From: Acorus gramineus
Lineage: Eukaryota > Streptophyta > Magnoliopsida > Acorales > Acoraceae
NCBI GenBank assembly: GCA_030737835.1
Contig: CM060853.1
Span: 17,542,895 to 17,606,894, forward strand
Direction of reading: 5' to 3'
DNA: 64,000 bases
Part shown: piece after piece, positions 25,801 to 35,900 of the stretch
How the letters are laid out: the number at the start of each line of letters is the position of its first letter
How positions within the stretch are numbered: position 1 is the first letter of the stretch
Made by a program: the position numbers and the translations under genes
The notes under the pieces: model-generated
The model's input: the letters and a program-made list of their open reading frames with translations, nothing else
Told to the model about the DNA's origin: nothing
Databases searched by the model: none

Positions 25801-26221
25801 GAACGCAGACAAGCAGTATTGGAAAGCAATTGCAGAGCTCGTCCCCCACGAACTTCCCAGCATCGAGAAGAGGAGAGGGAAGAAGGACCAGGAGAAGAAG
25901 CCTTCCATTGTAGTCATCCAAGGCCCAAAGCCCGGGAAGCCCACTGACCTCTCGAGGATGCGTCAGATATTGGTGAAACTGAAGCACAACCCTCCTCCCC
26001 ATATGCAACCGCCTCCCCCGCCTCCCGCTACAAAAGATGGTGCAAAAGAAGGTGCAAAAGATGGTGCAGGAGCTGCTAAGGACAGTTCAAAAGGTGGTTC
26101 ACCAACCAAAGAGGTCTCCAACGGCTCTGCGACTCCTCCCAAGAAAGAGACTCCTGCTACACAGGCGGCTGACGGTGAGCCGCCGGCTGCTACAACTCCT
26201 GAACCAGACACTGCTGCGTGA
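22826..26221 (+). CDS. CLC1: Clathrin light chain
   Basis: Three exons: 22826-23349, 25520-25673, 25769-26221, all with GT-AG junctions and matching phases, giving 376 residues. The N-terminal exon is acidic and low in complexity, with [17 protein letters not shown] and [20 protein letters not shown]. Exon 2 starts with [19 protein letters not shown] and begins the charged helix that binds clathrin heavy chain (about residues 175-225). Exon 3 continues with [26 protein letters not shown], then [19 protein letters not shown] and [19 protein letters not shown], all hallmarks of plant light chains. It ends in a Pro/Lys/Ala-rich tail. The product decorates clathrin triskelia at the plasma membrane, trans-Golgi network and cell plate. 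Exon 1 is strongly GC-rich compared with exons 2-3. Intron 1 holds a MITE and a short tandem repeat. No break is seen. Plants have several paralogues, so the number is uncertain. Confidence 0.95.
24538..24830. mobile_element. MITE in clathrin light chain intron 1
   Basis: A 293-bp element with terminal inverted repeats. The left end is GGGCTAGTTTGGCGAGGGAA, and the complement of the right end is GGGCTGGTTTGACAAAGGGA. ATA flanks both sides, which would be a 3-bp target duplication as in PIF/Harbinger (Tourist-like) elements, although those prefer TWA. The core is rich in GGGATAA/TTATCCC words. It has no coding capacity. Confidence 0.75.
24977..25072. repeat. Tandem duplication, 48-bp unit, two identical copies
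   Basis: The unit starting TCTAATATTTGAAAACTCAA occurs at 24977-25024 and 25025-25072 with no difference I can see, so the duplication is probably recent. It lies in intron 1 of the clathrin light chain gene. Confidence 0.85.
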
Positions 26222-26626
26222 GAGAGGACTTCACCTGTCCTCACACCATTCGTTTGGAGAATAAGGACCCATAGTTAGCTCATATGTTTTTCCCTCCTTT
26301 TGTGATTTGGACCTGATCTTGTCATCTGATCCATTCTTTCTGAAATGTTCTACAGAGTTTGTTTTTCTTTCAGTGATTGTTTTTTCAAGTTGGTGACACT
26401 GTTTTGTGTAAGACCTCCTAACTTAATTTTACACATATATATTTTTGCTGCTATTGAATCAGCAGAAGCGTGGGGTATTTGTGGTTTTAATAGCTGAATA
26501 TGCACTCTTTTCTTATATTTCAATGATCCTGTGCAGAACCAAACTAACAAGGTATTTAATGAAACAAAAAGAAAATTATGAGAGACAATAAATCAGAACT
26601 CTTTATGTGCTATCGATCTATCGGTA

Positions 26627-26754
26627 CTGCTGACTCCCATTCTTCTCTGTTCACACAACTGCCACCTTGGGAATACCTGGAAGGAGCTCCTGCTGACTCT
26701 CATTCTTCTCTGTTCACACAACTGTGTCACCTTGGGAATACCTGGAAGGAGCTC
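26627..26754. repeat. Duplication of the kinase gene 3' end, about 63-bp unit, two copies
   Basis: The block CTGCTGACTC...GGAAGGAGCTC occurs at 26627-26689 and 26690-26754. The copies differ by a C/T change and a small insertion near ACTGTGTCACC versus ACTGCCACC. On the minus strand the second copy spans the last codons of the kinase gene (SSFQVFPR and stop) and the first lies just downstream in its 3' UTR. Confidence 0.8.
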
Positions 26755-28617
26755 ACAGGATTAGAGGTCGTCGACGACGATGCACCAGAAGTCTGAGAAC
26801 CACTTGACTTTGTGGCGGTCGAGCCTCCACCGATATCTGTAAGGTCTTGGATAAAACTTGGGGGTGTCAGTTGCTTCTCATTAAGTCGTATTCTTTTAGA
26901 GAGCATCTCCACAACTTGGATCATCGATGGCCGCCTTTGGGCCGATGCTTGTGTACAAAACAGAGCTACTTTGATGTACCTAAGGACTTCTTCTTCTGGG
27001 TACTCTCCAAGGTCAGAATCCACTAATTCATGCAATCTTCCTTCCCCATACAGCTGCCATGTCTGGTATTCCAGAAATTGTGTATGAGAAACATGACATT
27101 ATAAACATTGAATCTCTTCATTTTATTAAGAGATGAATAAATAGACATGAAGGTCTAGACACTATTGTAAAGCGAACTTCCTGTTGTGGAAGTACCATAT
27201 ATTTCAATGTTACAAGACACAGAAGGATAAAAACATCAGCTCAGCTAAAAAAATAAAAATAAAAATAAAAACTTACCCATTCAAGAAGTGGTTTTCCTGA
27301 TATCAGACTGATTCTTCCTGCATTACTTCTGCCACTGACTATTTCAAGTACAAGAACACCAAAGCTATAAACATCAGCCTTTTTGGTTAACTGTCCAAGC
27401 CTCGCGTACTCAGGCGCTAGATAACCACTGCAATGCAGCAAATAAAATTTTGGCATTTATAATGCAGTTGCGCTAACTTAACAGGGTAGCTTTGTAATCT
27501 CAGCTTAAGCTTTGCAATAAATGACAGTGAGCATATAAGCCTATAACGTACATTGTTCCAGCTATTCGTGTGCTGATGTGGGTGATATTGTCTTGGAAAA
27601 GCTTGGCCATTCCAAAATCTCCGATTTTCGGTGTGAAGTTTTGGCTAAGAAGAATGTTACTAGCTTTGATGTCTCTATGCACAATGTGTGGTTCGATTTC
27701 TTCGTGAAGGAATGCGAGACCTCTGGCAGTGCCTTCACAGATTGCTGATCTTCTCTTCCAATCCAGCTTAACCCTTCTACTCTGTGGACCTACAAAGCAG
27801 GAAATATATACATGCTTAGTAACATGTCTTAAAACAAAAGAAATATTACAGTGAAGTTTATTATCTCCTGACATTACCTAGTAATGTTTGATCAAGGCTG
27901 CTGTTCTCTGCAAACTCGTAGACTAATATCCGGTTGACTCCTTCAATACAGCTTCCAATTAGCTCGACAAGGTTTGGATGCCTAACATTTGAAATTGTGT
28001 GAATCTCAGTCAAGAATTCATTGATTCCCTGCCTTGATTCTGCTGAAAGAGCCTTCACTGCAACTTGAGTTCCATCTTTAAGGATTCCCTGATTAATGCA
28101 AAAAAGCACAACTATCACATGTGTGTTATTATACATACCAAATTGAACAACTTCACATGTATCAACACATACTTAAAGATGATATTATTTTTAATAATAA
28201 TTATATTAACCTGGATTTAATGCGACCAATGAATCAATAACTCTTAGTTATTTCAGTGAGTCCATCAATCACAACCCATGGTTGTGCAGATTAAAAATAA
28301 ACTGAAATACAGCTTCAAATAACCTCCACGACCATGATAGTATCTACATAATTTTGATTACCTTGTACACAGTTCCATAACCTCCACGACCTATCTCATT
28401 GCTTGCACGAAAATTATCGGTTGCCAAACATAGATCTTTATACGAAAAAAACCTGATGTTCTTGCTAATCCCTGTTCAAGAAAACAACAATAGTTTGAAA
28501 ATATTCCTCGTGAACAAAAAATCACGACTAATATGAATCCATACCATCAAAATTTTCTCCAAAAGAATGGCCTTTCTTACGAGACGACAGGATGACATTG
28601 AAGCAAGAACAAGACAT
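26727..28617 (-). CDS. CRPK1: Receptor-like cytoplasmic Ser/Thr kinase, cold-responsive protein kinase 1 (CRPK1)-like
   Basis: Six exons on the minus strand: 28545-28617, 28362-28471, 27878-28088, 27552-27789, 27277-27427, 26727-27062. All are GT-AG with consistent phases, giving 372 residues. The N terminus [10 protein letters not shown] has no signal peptide or membrane segment; its cysteines could be acylated (inference). The kinase core is complete: Gly loop GRGGYGTVY, catalytic Lys in [23 protein letters not shown] and GYLAPEYA. It is an RD kinase and all catalytic residues are present. Family-typical segments are [30 protein letters not shown] and [15 protein letters not shown]. Arabidopsis CRPK1 sits at the plasma membrane and phosphorylates 14-3-3 proteins in cold signalling; the same role here is inferred from similarity. 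The gene converges with clathrin light chain, the stop codons being about 500 bp apart. The C-terminal tail is Ser/Thr-rich, and the 3' end is locally duplicated. Confidence 0.92.
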
Positions 28618-29084
28618 GTTCGCTTTAAGGTCTGAGAACCTGAAGAAGAATATTATCTATCATTAACATCATAATCTGAAACCCTTTTGTTTATATATGT
28701 AATAAAAAATCAGGAGAAACAAAAGATCACTTGTAAGAGATATGAAAAGGTACACACCCAACAACAGGAGCTCTTCCTAAAGGCCTATAGAAATTAAAAC
28801 TACCAACCAAACTTAAAACCTCTGCCCCTACATATAACAGATGATTCTTTGAAGAAATTTGACAGTGGGTCAGAAGAGAAGACGTTGTTTTTGGTTCTTT
28901 GTTGAATTGGTCACAGTTAATACAAAGAAAGGAAAAAAGGCTGCATGTCCGGCCTGTCTTGAAATTCAACACCAGAAACACCTTAAAAATTTGGTCAATT
29001 AAAAAACATAGACTCATTTGGATTAATATTAAAAAAAATAGCACTGAATGATGTATATTTACAAAAACTAACACTTATTTATAT

Positions 29085-29176
29085 ATGGCGCCTCAAGTGA
29101 TTTTGGGTTTTAAAAGGAGATGCTGTTTATATGGCGCCCCAAGTGATTTTGGGTTTTAAAAGGAGATGCTGTTTAT
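29085..29176. repeat. Tandem duplication, 46-bp unit, two copies
   Basis: ATGGCGCC(T/C)CAAGTGATTTTGGG... occurs at 29085-29130 and 29131-29176 with one base difference. The unit forms the left end of the foldback element described next, so the terminus itself has been duplicated. Confidence 0.8.
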
Positions 29177-29409
29177 ATATGGGTCTCTTTTGTTTTTATG
29201 TTGGGATCACTACTTCGTCTCCTTTAATTAAATATTAATATGGCTCAGATTTTTTATCAACTATTTAATTAAATTTTAAAAGTTGAGATTATTTGTTATG
29301 AGAAAAAATCATAGAAAATTTGTTTCTATTAGTCGATTAAATTTTTTTAATTAAATTTAAGTGGCTAAAAAAATAATATTTCTCCATCAAATTAAAAGCT
29401 CTATCCTTA

Positions 29410-29700
29410 TAAATCTTACGTGATTTTCTCCTTCAATCTTTTAATCCATTAACCTTAATCAAATAAATAAATCTTCCATGATTATCTGTATCAACTAGAT
29501 ATATTTTAAAACAAAAAAAACCCAGTCCATGTTTTCCATGATTTTCTCCTTCAATATTTCAGCCATTAAATTTAATCAAATAAATAAATCTTCTATGATT
29601 ATCTCTATTAACTAGATATATTTTAAAACAAAAAAAACTCACTCCATGATCTTTCATGATTTTCTCTCTTCTCAACTGAATATATTTTTTTTAAAAAAAA
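29410..29700. repeat. Imperfect tandem repeat, period about 117 bp, roughly 2.5 copies
   Basis: The words ATCAAATAAATAAATCTTC, AACTAGATATATTTTAAAAC and CATGATTTTCTC recur with the same order and spacing at about 29457, 29574 and, partly, 29640-29690. It lies inside the foldback element. Confidence 0.65.
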
Positions 29701-29850
29701 TCTTAGCCATTAAAATTTCAATCAGATAAAAGAATCTTTAATATTTAATTAAAAAAGAAATAGTGATCCCAACCGAAAAACAAATGAAGCGCCATATATA
29801 TACTTAGCTTCTTTTTAAAATTCAAAATTATTGAAGGCGCCTCCAATGTA

Positions 29851-31085
29851 AAAAAAAAAAAAAAATGGTAGTAGTGATCTCCATCTCATATTATTTTTGT
29901 TAATATTGATTTAAATGATGTTATTTTTATTAATTACCCTCAAAATTGGTTTGACTGAACAAATTTCAACCACATGAAATATAGATTGCTTTCAACGACA
30001 GGAATTTTGAATGTCTTTGGTCGTTGTTTCTTGCGTGATTGGACCGTTGGGTCCCCCTAAATAACAATTTCCAACGAGGAAAGTTGCACATCAGTCCACG
30101 ATAACAATTTTTTTCAGATGTGTACCCTCCTGGAAAATATCACACACCTTGGTTGATTTCACATTTATATATAATGTAATAATCAGACATCTAGACTTAT
30201 GTACGAACTCAAATTGAATAGGATATCCTCTCACCGAAAAAAAATTAAAAATTGAATACGATATCCTGCCGTCGTGGTTCTCGTTTATGTGGTGATGAGT
30301 CGATGATGACGACAATTACATAGTATTATGGTTTTTTTTACATGGATATCATTAAAAAAAACATACTATTTAATTTTATATCATTTTAAATAAATTATTT
30401 ATTTTTATATTATTAAAATATGTAAAACTTATGCATATTTATCATTCTAATTAATTTTCATCCAAATTTTTATTAAAACCATTAAAGTCTTGAAGAAAAG
30501 ACCAAATTACTCTTATTTTTTATTTTTTTGTATATTTAACCTTACCAAATACAATATTTATAAAAATAAAATATATTAATTTTAACATGAAAATGATAAA
30601 TTTCATTTAAAATCTAATAACATAAAAATTAATCATAAAAAATATTTATCAGCATGGATATAATCATTATTAATATTTACATTTGTAAAAATAAAATAAA
30701 ATTATTTTGAGAACAATTGATAATATATATTACAAAATACAATTTTTTTAAAAATTAGATCTTGATTGGAAGAAAAAGAAAGAAGAAGTAAGAGTGAATG
30801 GATCACGATTGATTTAGACAGAACATAAAATCAATTAGATTATTATGTTTAATTATTTACATAATGACAAAAAATATTGTATATTAAGGTTATTTTTGTC
30901 AATTTTATTTCTTTGTTAAGAAACTAACTATAGTTAAGGACTATTTTTTGTTAAAAAGGATAAAAGAGAGGCACATTTTTACATTAAGAAAAATTCTAAT
31001 GGTATAAAAATAAATATGTTATTTATGGTGGTATAAAAATAAATATCATATTTTTTTATGGTTTACATGCAAAAAAAACCCTAGT
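29851..31085. other. AT-rich intergenic spacer, no gene seen
   Basis: No exon or RNA gene was recognised. The DNA is mostly A/T with short runs. It separates the kinase gene from the repeat cluster upstream of MED16. Confidence 0.5.
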
Positions 31086-31094
31086 ATTATTTTA

Positions 31095-31565
31095 GGGAAA
31101 AATTTAAATAACCCCTTGTAAATTACCTAAAATTCGCATGACTCCCAGAAGTTTCCTGAAGTCCATATAACCCAACATATGTAAATCCTAACAGTCCCCT
31201 GAATCAAACTTCTGTTGACGGATGAGAAAAATTATGCGAATATTTCGTTTGGTTAACCTTGACTTAAAACACAATATACAAAAAATCATTGCGGAAATTT
31301 CTTTATAAATGACGATATTATTCCTTCAAATAGATTATAAAATGTTATCCGAAAGGGTAAATCATTATTTATAGAGCATTTTCCTCATTTTTAACACATT
31401 TGAGAGGATTTTGCTATATTGTCTTTTCAATCAATGTTAAAAAACAGAATATTCCTTATCAGTAAACAGAAATTTAATTCAGAGTATCATTTGGATTTAC
31501 ATAGATGTTTTCAAGGAGTTATATGGATTTTGGGCAGTTTAGAGAGGGTTATATGGATTTTTCCC
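31095..31565. mobile_element. MULE-type MITE with perfect 9-bp target duplication
   Basis: A 471-bp element starts GGGAAAAATTTAAATAACCC and ends with the complement of GGGAAAAATCCATATAACCC. It is flanked on both sides by ATTATTTTA (31086-31094 and 31566-31574). A 9-bp duplication is the Mutator signature. The right part repeats GTTATATGGATTT, and the same word family recurs at 62735-62898. No coding capacity. Confidence 0.85.
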
Positions 31566-31733
31566 ATTATTTTAGTATCATATCTATCAAAATATAACCA
31601 TTAGAGTTTAGAATCACCATGTTTTTATTATAATTAAAATTTTCATCTTAATAAGACAAAATTATAATAATTTATCTTCAAAATATTATTCTACGATTCT
31701 CCATGGGAATGATTCTCCATGGGAACAGTATAG

Positions 31734-31927
31734 TTGAGATTGAGGGTGCGTGTGTCGGGGGGGGGGGGGTTGACGTCCTGTCTACTCCTGTGCCCCCCTC
31801 CTGGCCATACCTCGCACTTTTGTGTTTATTTACTCAGTATTTCCTCATCCATATTTCAGAGCTGTACTAACTCTTTATTTAATGAATCGGTTGGTAGCAT
31901 GATTCTACCTTATTCAAAAAAAAAAAA
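31734..31927 (+). mobile_element. Possible LINE-type retroposon 3' tail
   Basis: A GC-richer stretch with a run of 12 G ends in GATTCTACCTTATTC followed by about 11 A, like the 3' end of a plant LINE. No reverse transcriptase and no clear target duplication were seen, so this is a weak call. Confidence 0.3.
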
Positions 31928-32097
31928 CTTTTGATGGATTCTATAATTTTTTTTTATTTTAAATGTTTTAAAATGAATATAACAATACATAATGAAAAAA
32001 TAAATAGTTAAAGCCACCCTCATTGAATGAAAACCGCACCACAAAAAAACACAAAAAGGAGTGGGGTGCTCCTTGAGAAAAAAAGAAAAGAGAGAAA

Positions 32098-32425
32098 GAT
32101 GATGGGGGGGGGGGGGGGTTGGGACGGAGGTGGAGAGCATTTGGTGACAGGGGTGACGACAGTGGTGACGATCTGTCGCCTCTCTCATTCTCTTTCCTTG
32201 TACCCCTCCGATTGTCCATTTGCTCCCTTGCTATCTTCGCCGTCATCACCTTTCTATCTCTATCTTTCCTCCTACCCCTTCAACTGTCCATCTGCTCGCG
32301 CAATCCCCCTGCCACACTGTTGCCCTTCCCCTCCATCTCTCTCTCTTTCTCCCTCCCCCTCTTGTCGTATCATCCCCCCGTCACTATCACATTCTCTGTC
32401 ACTTTCAATTAGTCCTTCTCTCTCT
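32098..32425. repeat. Low-complexity G-rich then polypyrimidine block
   Basis: A G run (about 32104-32118) and GGTGACGACAGTGGTGACG are followed by about 250 bp rich in CTCTCT, CCTCC and CCCCTTC. Composition resembles the block at 14372-14660. Overlapping open frames here are low-complexity and not considered genes. Confidence 0.6.
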
Positions 32426-32704
32426 TTTGATTTTAAAGATGCAAATCCCACAATTAGAAAAGACAAAACACGTAAATTGATTTTTGTTTAATGGTTTCTT
32501 TTAACCCTCTCAGATAAAAAAAAAAAAAAAAAAAAAATTGAAATATGCCAATATGATCCATGTGCCTCTCAACGGGGTGGGTGTAACATTCCACCACACT
32601 TGCAAAGCTAAATGAAACTGACCAGCAGCCCAATCGAGTTTGACAAAATTCTGAGGTACACGCATTTCCCTCAAAAAAATAAAAGCAAAAAACGAAAGAA
32701 AAAG

Positions 32705-32719
32705 AAACCCTAACCCTAA
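32705..32719 (+). promoter_or_regulatory. Telo-box in the MED16 promoter or leader
   Basis: AAACCCTAACCCTAA lies about 190 bp upstream of the MED16 ATG. AAACCCTAA telo-boxes are common near the transcription start of plant housekeeping genes; function here is inferred from position. Confidence 0.5.
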
Positions 32720-32903
32720 AATCGACCGCTCAATCGAATCAAATCAAAAGGAAGTAAAAATTCAAACCACTCCACCAATCCCAGCGAACCAACCAACCCA
32801 ACTCGAGACCCACCACCGCCACCTGTGTTTACTGTCTCTCCCCCGATCGCGACTTTTCCCTACCATCCCCCACCATATATGATGACCTAACCGTCCTCCA
32901 ACA

Positions 32904-35900
32904 ATGTCTTCTTCTTCCACTCCCACCACTTCCACTACGACCTCTCTCTCCACCACCTTCAGAAGCGGTAATCCTCCGGAGACAGTCGGGGCGGACGTTA
33001 AGGAAGAGGTTGCGGCGGCGGATGACGGTGAGAGGGCCGTCCCCGTTGATTCCTCCGCTGGTGGTGCAAGTGAAGGTGGCGTCGAGGGGGTGGAGGACGG
33101 AGTGATGGGGGTGGAGATGAAGAGGGACGAGGAAATGGTGGATGCGGCGGAGCAGCAGGCGATGTCGCCGGCGACAGTGTTTCAGATTTTACTAAAGCAG
33201 CCACCGTCTAACCTCCGGCTTAAGATGAGCGTTCCCGAGCTTTGCCGCAATTTCAGGTTTTTTCTTTTATGACTTTGTTGAAATGGAGGTTTTTGGGAGG
33301 CTCGATATTGTTATGTTTTGAAAACCGTTAGGATGATGTTTTGAGCTGGATTGAAGTTGTGAAATGAGTGAATGGTTTTTTTCTTTCTCTTTTTTTTTTG
33401 TTTGTTTTGGTGGTTGGGCAGTGCTGTGGCTTGGTGCGGTCGGCTGAATACCATAGCTTGTGCTTCTGAGACGTGTGCGAGAATACCAAGGTTTGAATTG
33501 ATATTGCATGTCATGTTTCATGTTCTATATCATACAGAACTTATATATGCAGTTCATGAATGAAAGAGGTCTATATAATTCGAGAATGGTTTTGGTGTAG
33601 TTTGCTATTATTGAGGGGAAAATTATACTTGCCCATGTTCTTGTTTCTTCGGAGTTAATATGATCTTTATTATAGTGACTAAAATTATCAGAAATTGCAC
33701 TATTTGGATATTCTATCAAAATCAAAGTGCTCTTTTAGTCTTTCCATAGTTTTTCTAAATATTTGGATTTGAACTGAGACCTCTTGGAGGTGGGATGTGC
33801 TTACCGGTTAATAAAAGCTCGGTTCACAATAATAGACTTCTTAGGGCTTTATCTGGGAGGTCATTCATCCTAGGATGACTTTCACATATCTGAACACTGA
33901 TATAATGTAATGTCCAGTTGTTGGTGGTTATATGTAAAATTGTTTGATGGTATTCCTTTGAAATTGTTGAAATTGCATGCTTATCATTTTATCATTTATC
34001 ATAAGTTCCTTTTATCTGAATGCTGGTTCCAATGTGTTTTCAGTTCCAGTGCAAATCCTCCATTTTGGATCCCCATACACATTATCAACCCCGAACGACC
34101 AACTGAATGTGCTGTATTCAATGTCATAGCAGGTAGTTGATATAAATTTGTAGATTTTTGAAATCGTGTCATTTTATTGGAAATCACATTTTTAAAGTGC
34201 TTGCAGGTGAATTATGCTTTTAAGAACTCACATCTGAATTTTCAATTGATAAATGTTTTGTTGATTACTTAGAAAGCATTGTTTACACTTGAACGTGTGT
34301 ATTAGCTTCTCTAGCTCTAGAATTAGGGCTAATTCATTCAAGAGTTCAAGTCCACCTAGCTTTAAAGAGAATTTCCTATGGTTAAAGACCGTGTATACCA
34401 AAATTTTCATACTTGTAGTCTTCTAGTGCCTTGATTTCCATTCCAATTTGTTAAAGTTAGGCTAAACATAGTGTTGGCGCTCAATAAGTAAGTCTGTTTC
34501 AAGAGAGGTTGGTGACTATAGAGTGAGTTTTGGGAGGGTGCTTTGTCTGGACTGGTGCATGTAAACTTTATAATGCTTCATTAATTAGTTTCTGGAGTTT
34601 CTGTTAGTAGAATCCTCAGCTACTAACAAGATCCAGGTTCTTCTATTCTTGCTTTTCTTTGGAACTGTCTTAAAGTTTCATAATGAAATATGGTGGCAGG
34701 GTTTTTACCAATTCTTTAAAAAAAAATGCTTGTTATAATTTTAGGAAATTCTGCCAGCAAACTTGTCTGTGCTTGTTGTGGAATAGGGTGTGGGATAGTG
34801 ATTGTCAAATGACAAAGGCAGATTGGTGATGTTGATTCTACTTGTAGATTCACTTTTTTTTCTATTTTTTTGGATGGATTGCTGTAGGGTCTTTACGGGC
34901 TGCACCATGGATGATACTCTACCATTTAGGAAGGGTTTAATTACTGCCTTACTGGATGAGTGGGTGAGCTACATGGGGATGCTGAGGGATAATTCTAAGT
35001 AAAATATATATTTATGAACAAATTGGGGAGGTGTGTGTGGGATCCGGGTGTTGAATGTGAGCAATGTTCGGAAAAGCGCTAGTTGGGCGGTTGAGGGGGG
35101 ACTAGGGATTAATCGGCCACTATTAAAATAATATAAAATAATACATATATTTTTATATAATAGATATATAAAATAGCTAAATATTGAAAAAATAAAATTA
35201 ATACAATAAAATAAGGAAAATAAGTAATCTAACACACAAATAATAATGAAGAGAGAATATTTAACTATCACATACATAATAATAAATCATTAAAAGAACA
35301 CAAGCGAAATTGACAAATTGTGCAGATAATCATGAAGAGAAAAATATGCAGTTATCACTCATTACATACTATATAGATAATAAATAGAAGATACCATTTG
35401 CATTACATAAACTTATAGTAGTGACTTAACACCCAAAAGTCTACAATAAAAAGCAAATGAATAGTCCATAAATTTTCACGTCTTCTCAAGTCTCAACTTC
35501 ATCTTCATCTAAGGGTCTGTTTGGAAACACAGATTGAAAAGTAGCTTTTGGAATAAAGCTGTTTTTTAAGATGATTTTAGACCTTGACTTTTTTAGGATG
35601 TTTTTTTTAAATCAGGAATCAATATTTGAAAGGAGTTTAATGTTTGGTAGAGAAAGTTGCTTTTCAATTCAAAAAATCGATTCTGACAAAAAACGTTGTT
35701 TCTGAGCTTTTTAAAACACAGATTTCGAGGGAAAAATTAAAAGGAATCCAACTTCCGATTCTGTAAAAAGCTGTCCCGTTTGGCTGCACGCTTTTAGCTT
35801 TTCAGCTTTTCAAAAAGCAAAAGCGCGCTCCAACGCGCAACCAAACGGGGCCTAAATCTTCAAGCACAATCTCATCATCACAATCTTCGTCTGTCTCCTC

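Larger units (their letters stand above)
29085..29850. mobile_element. Foldback / Mutator-like non-autonomous element with long terminal inverted repeats
   Basis: The left end (GGCGCCTCAAGTGATTTTGG..., TATATATGGGTCTC, then GTTGGGATCACTACTTCG and TTAATTAAATATTAA) matches the reverse complement of about 29730-29845 (GGCGCCTTCAATAATTTTGA..., TATATATGGCGC, then GTTGGGATCACTATTTC and TTAATTAAATATTAA). The arms are about 110 bp and imperfect. Long TIRs and lack of coding fit a MULE-type MITE or foldback element; I could not fix a target duplication. The core holds a tandem repeat of about 117 bp (29410-29700). It lies upstream of the kinase gene. Confidence 0.65.

Noticed and set aside
29410-29700. 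CRISPR-like array
   Set aside because: Tandem imperfect 117-bp units without unique spacers, in a plant nuclear context, inside a transposon.
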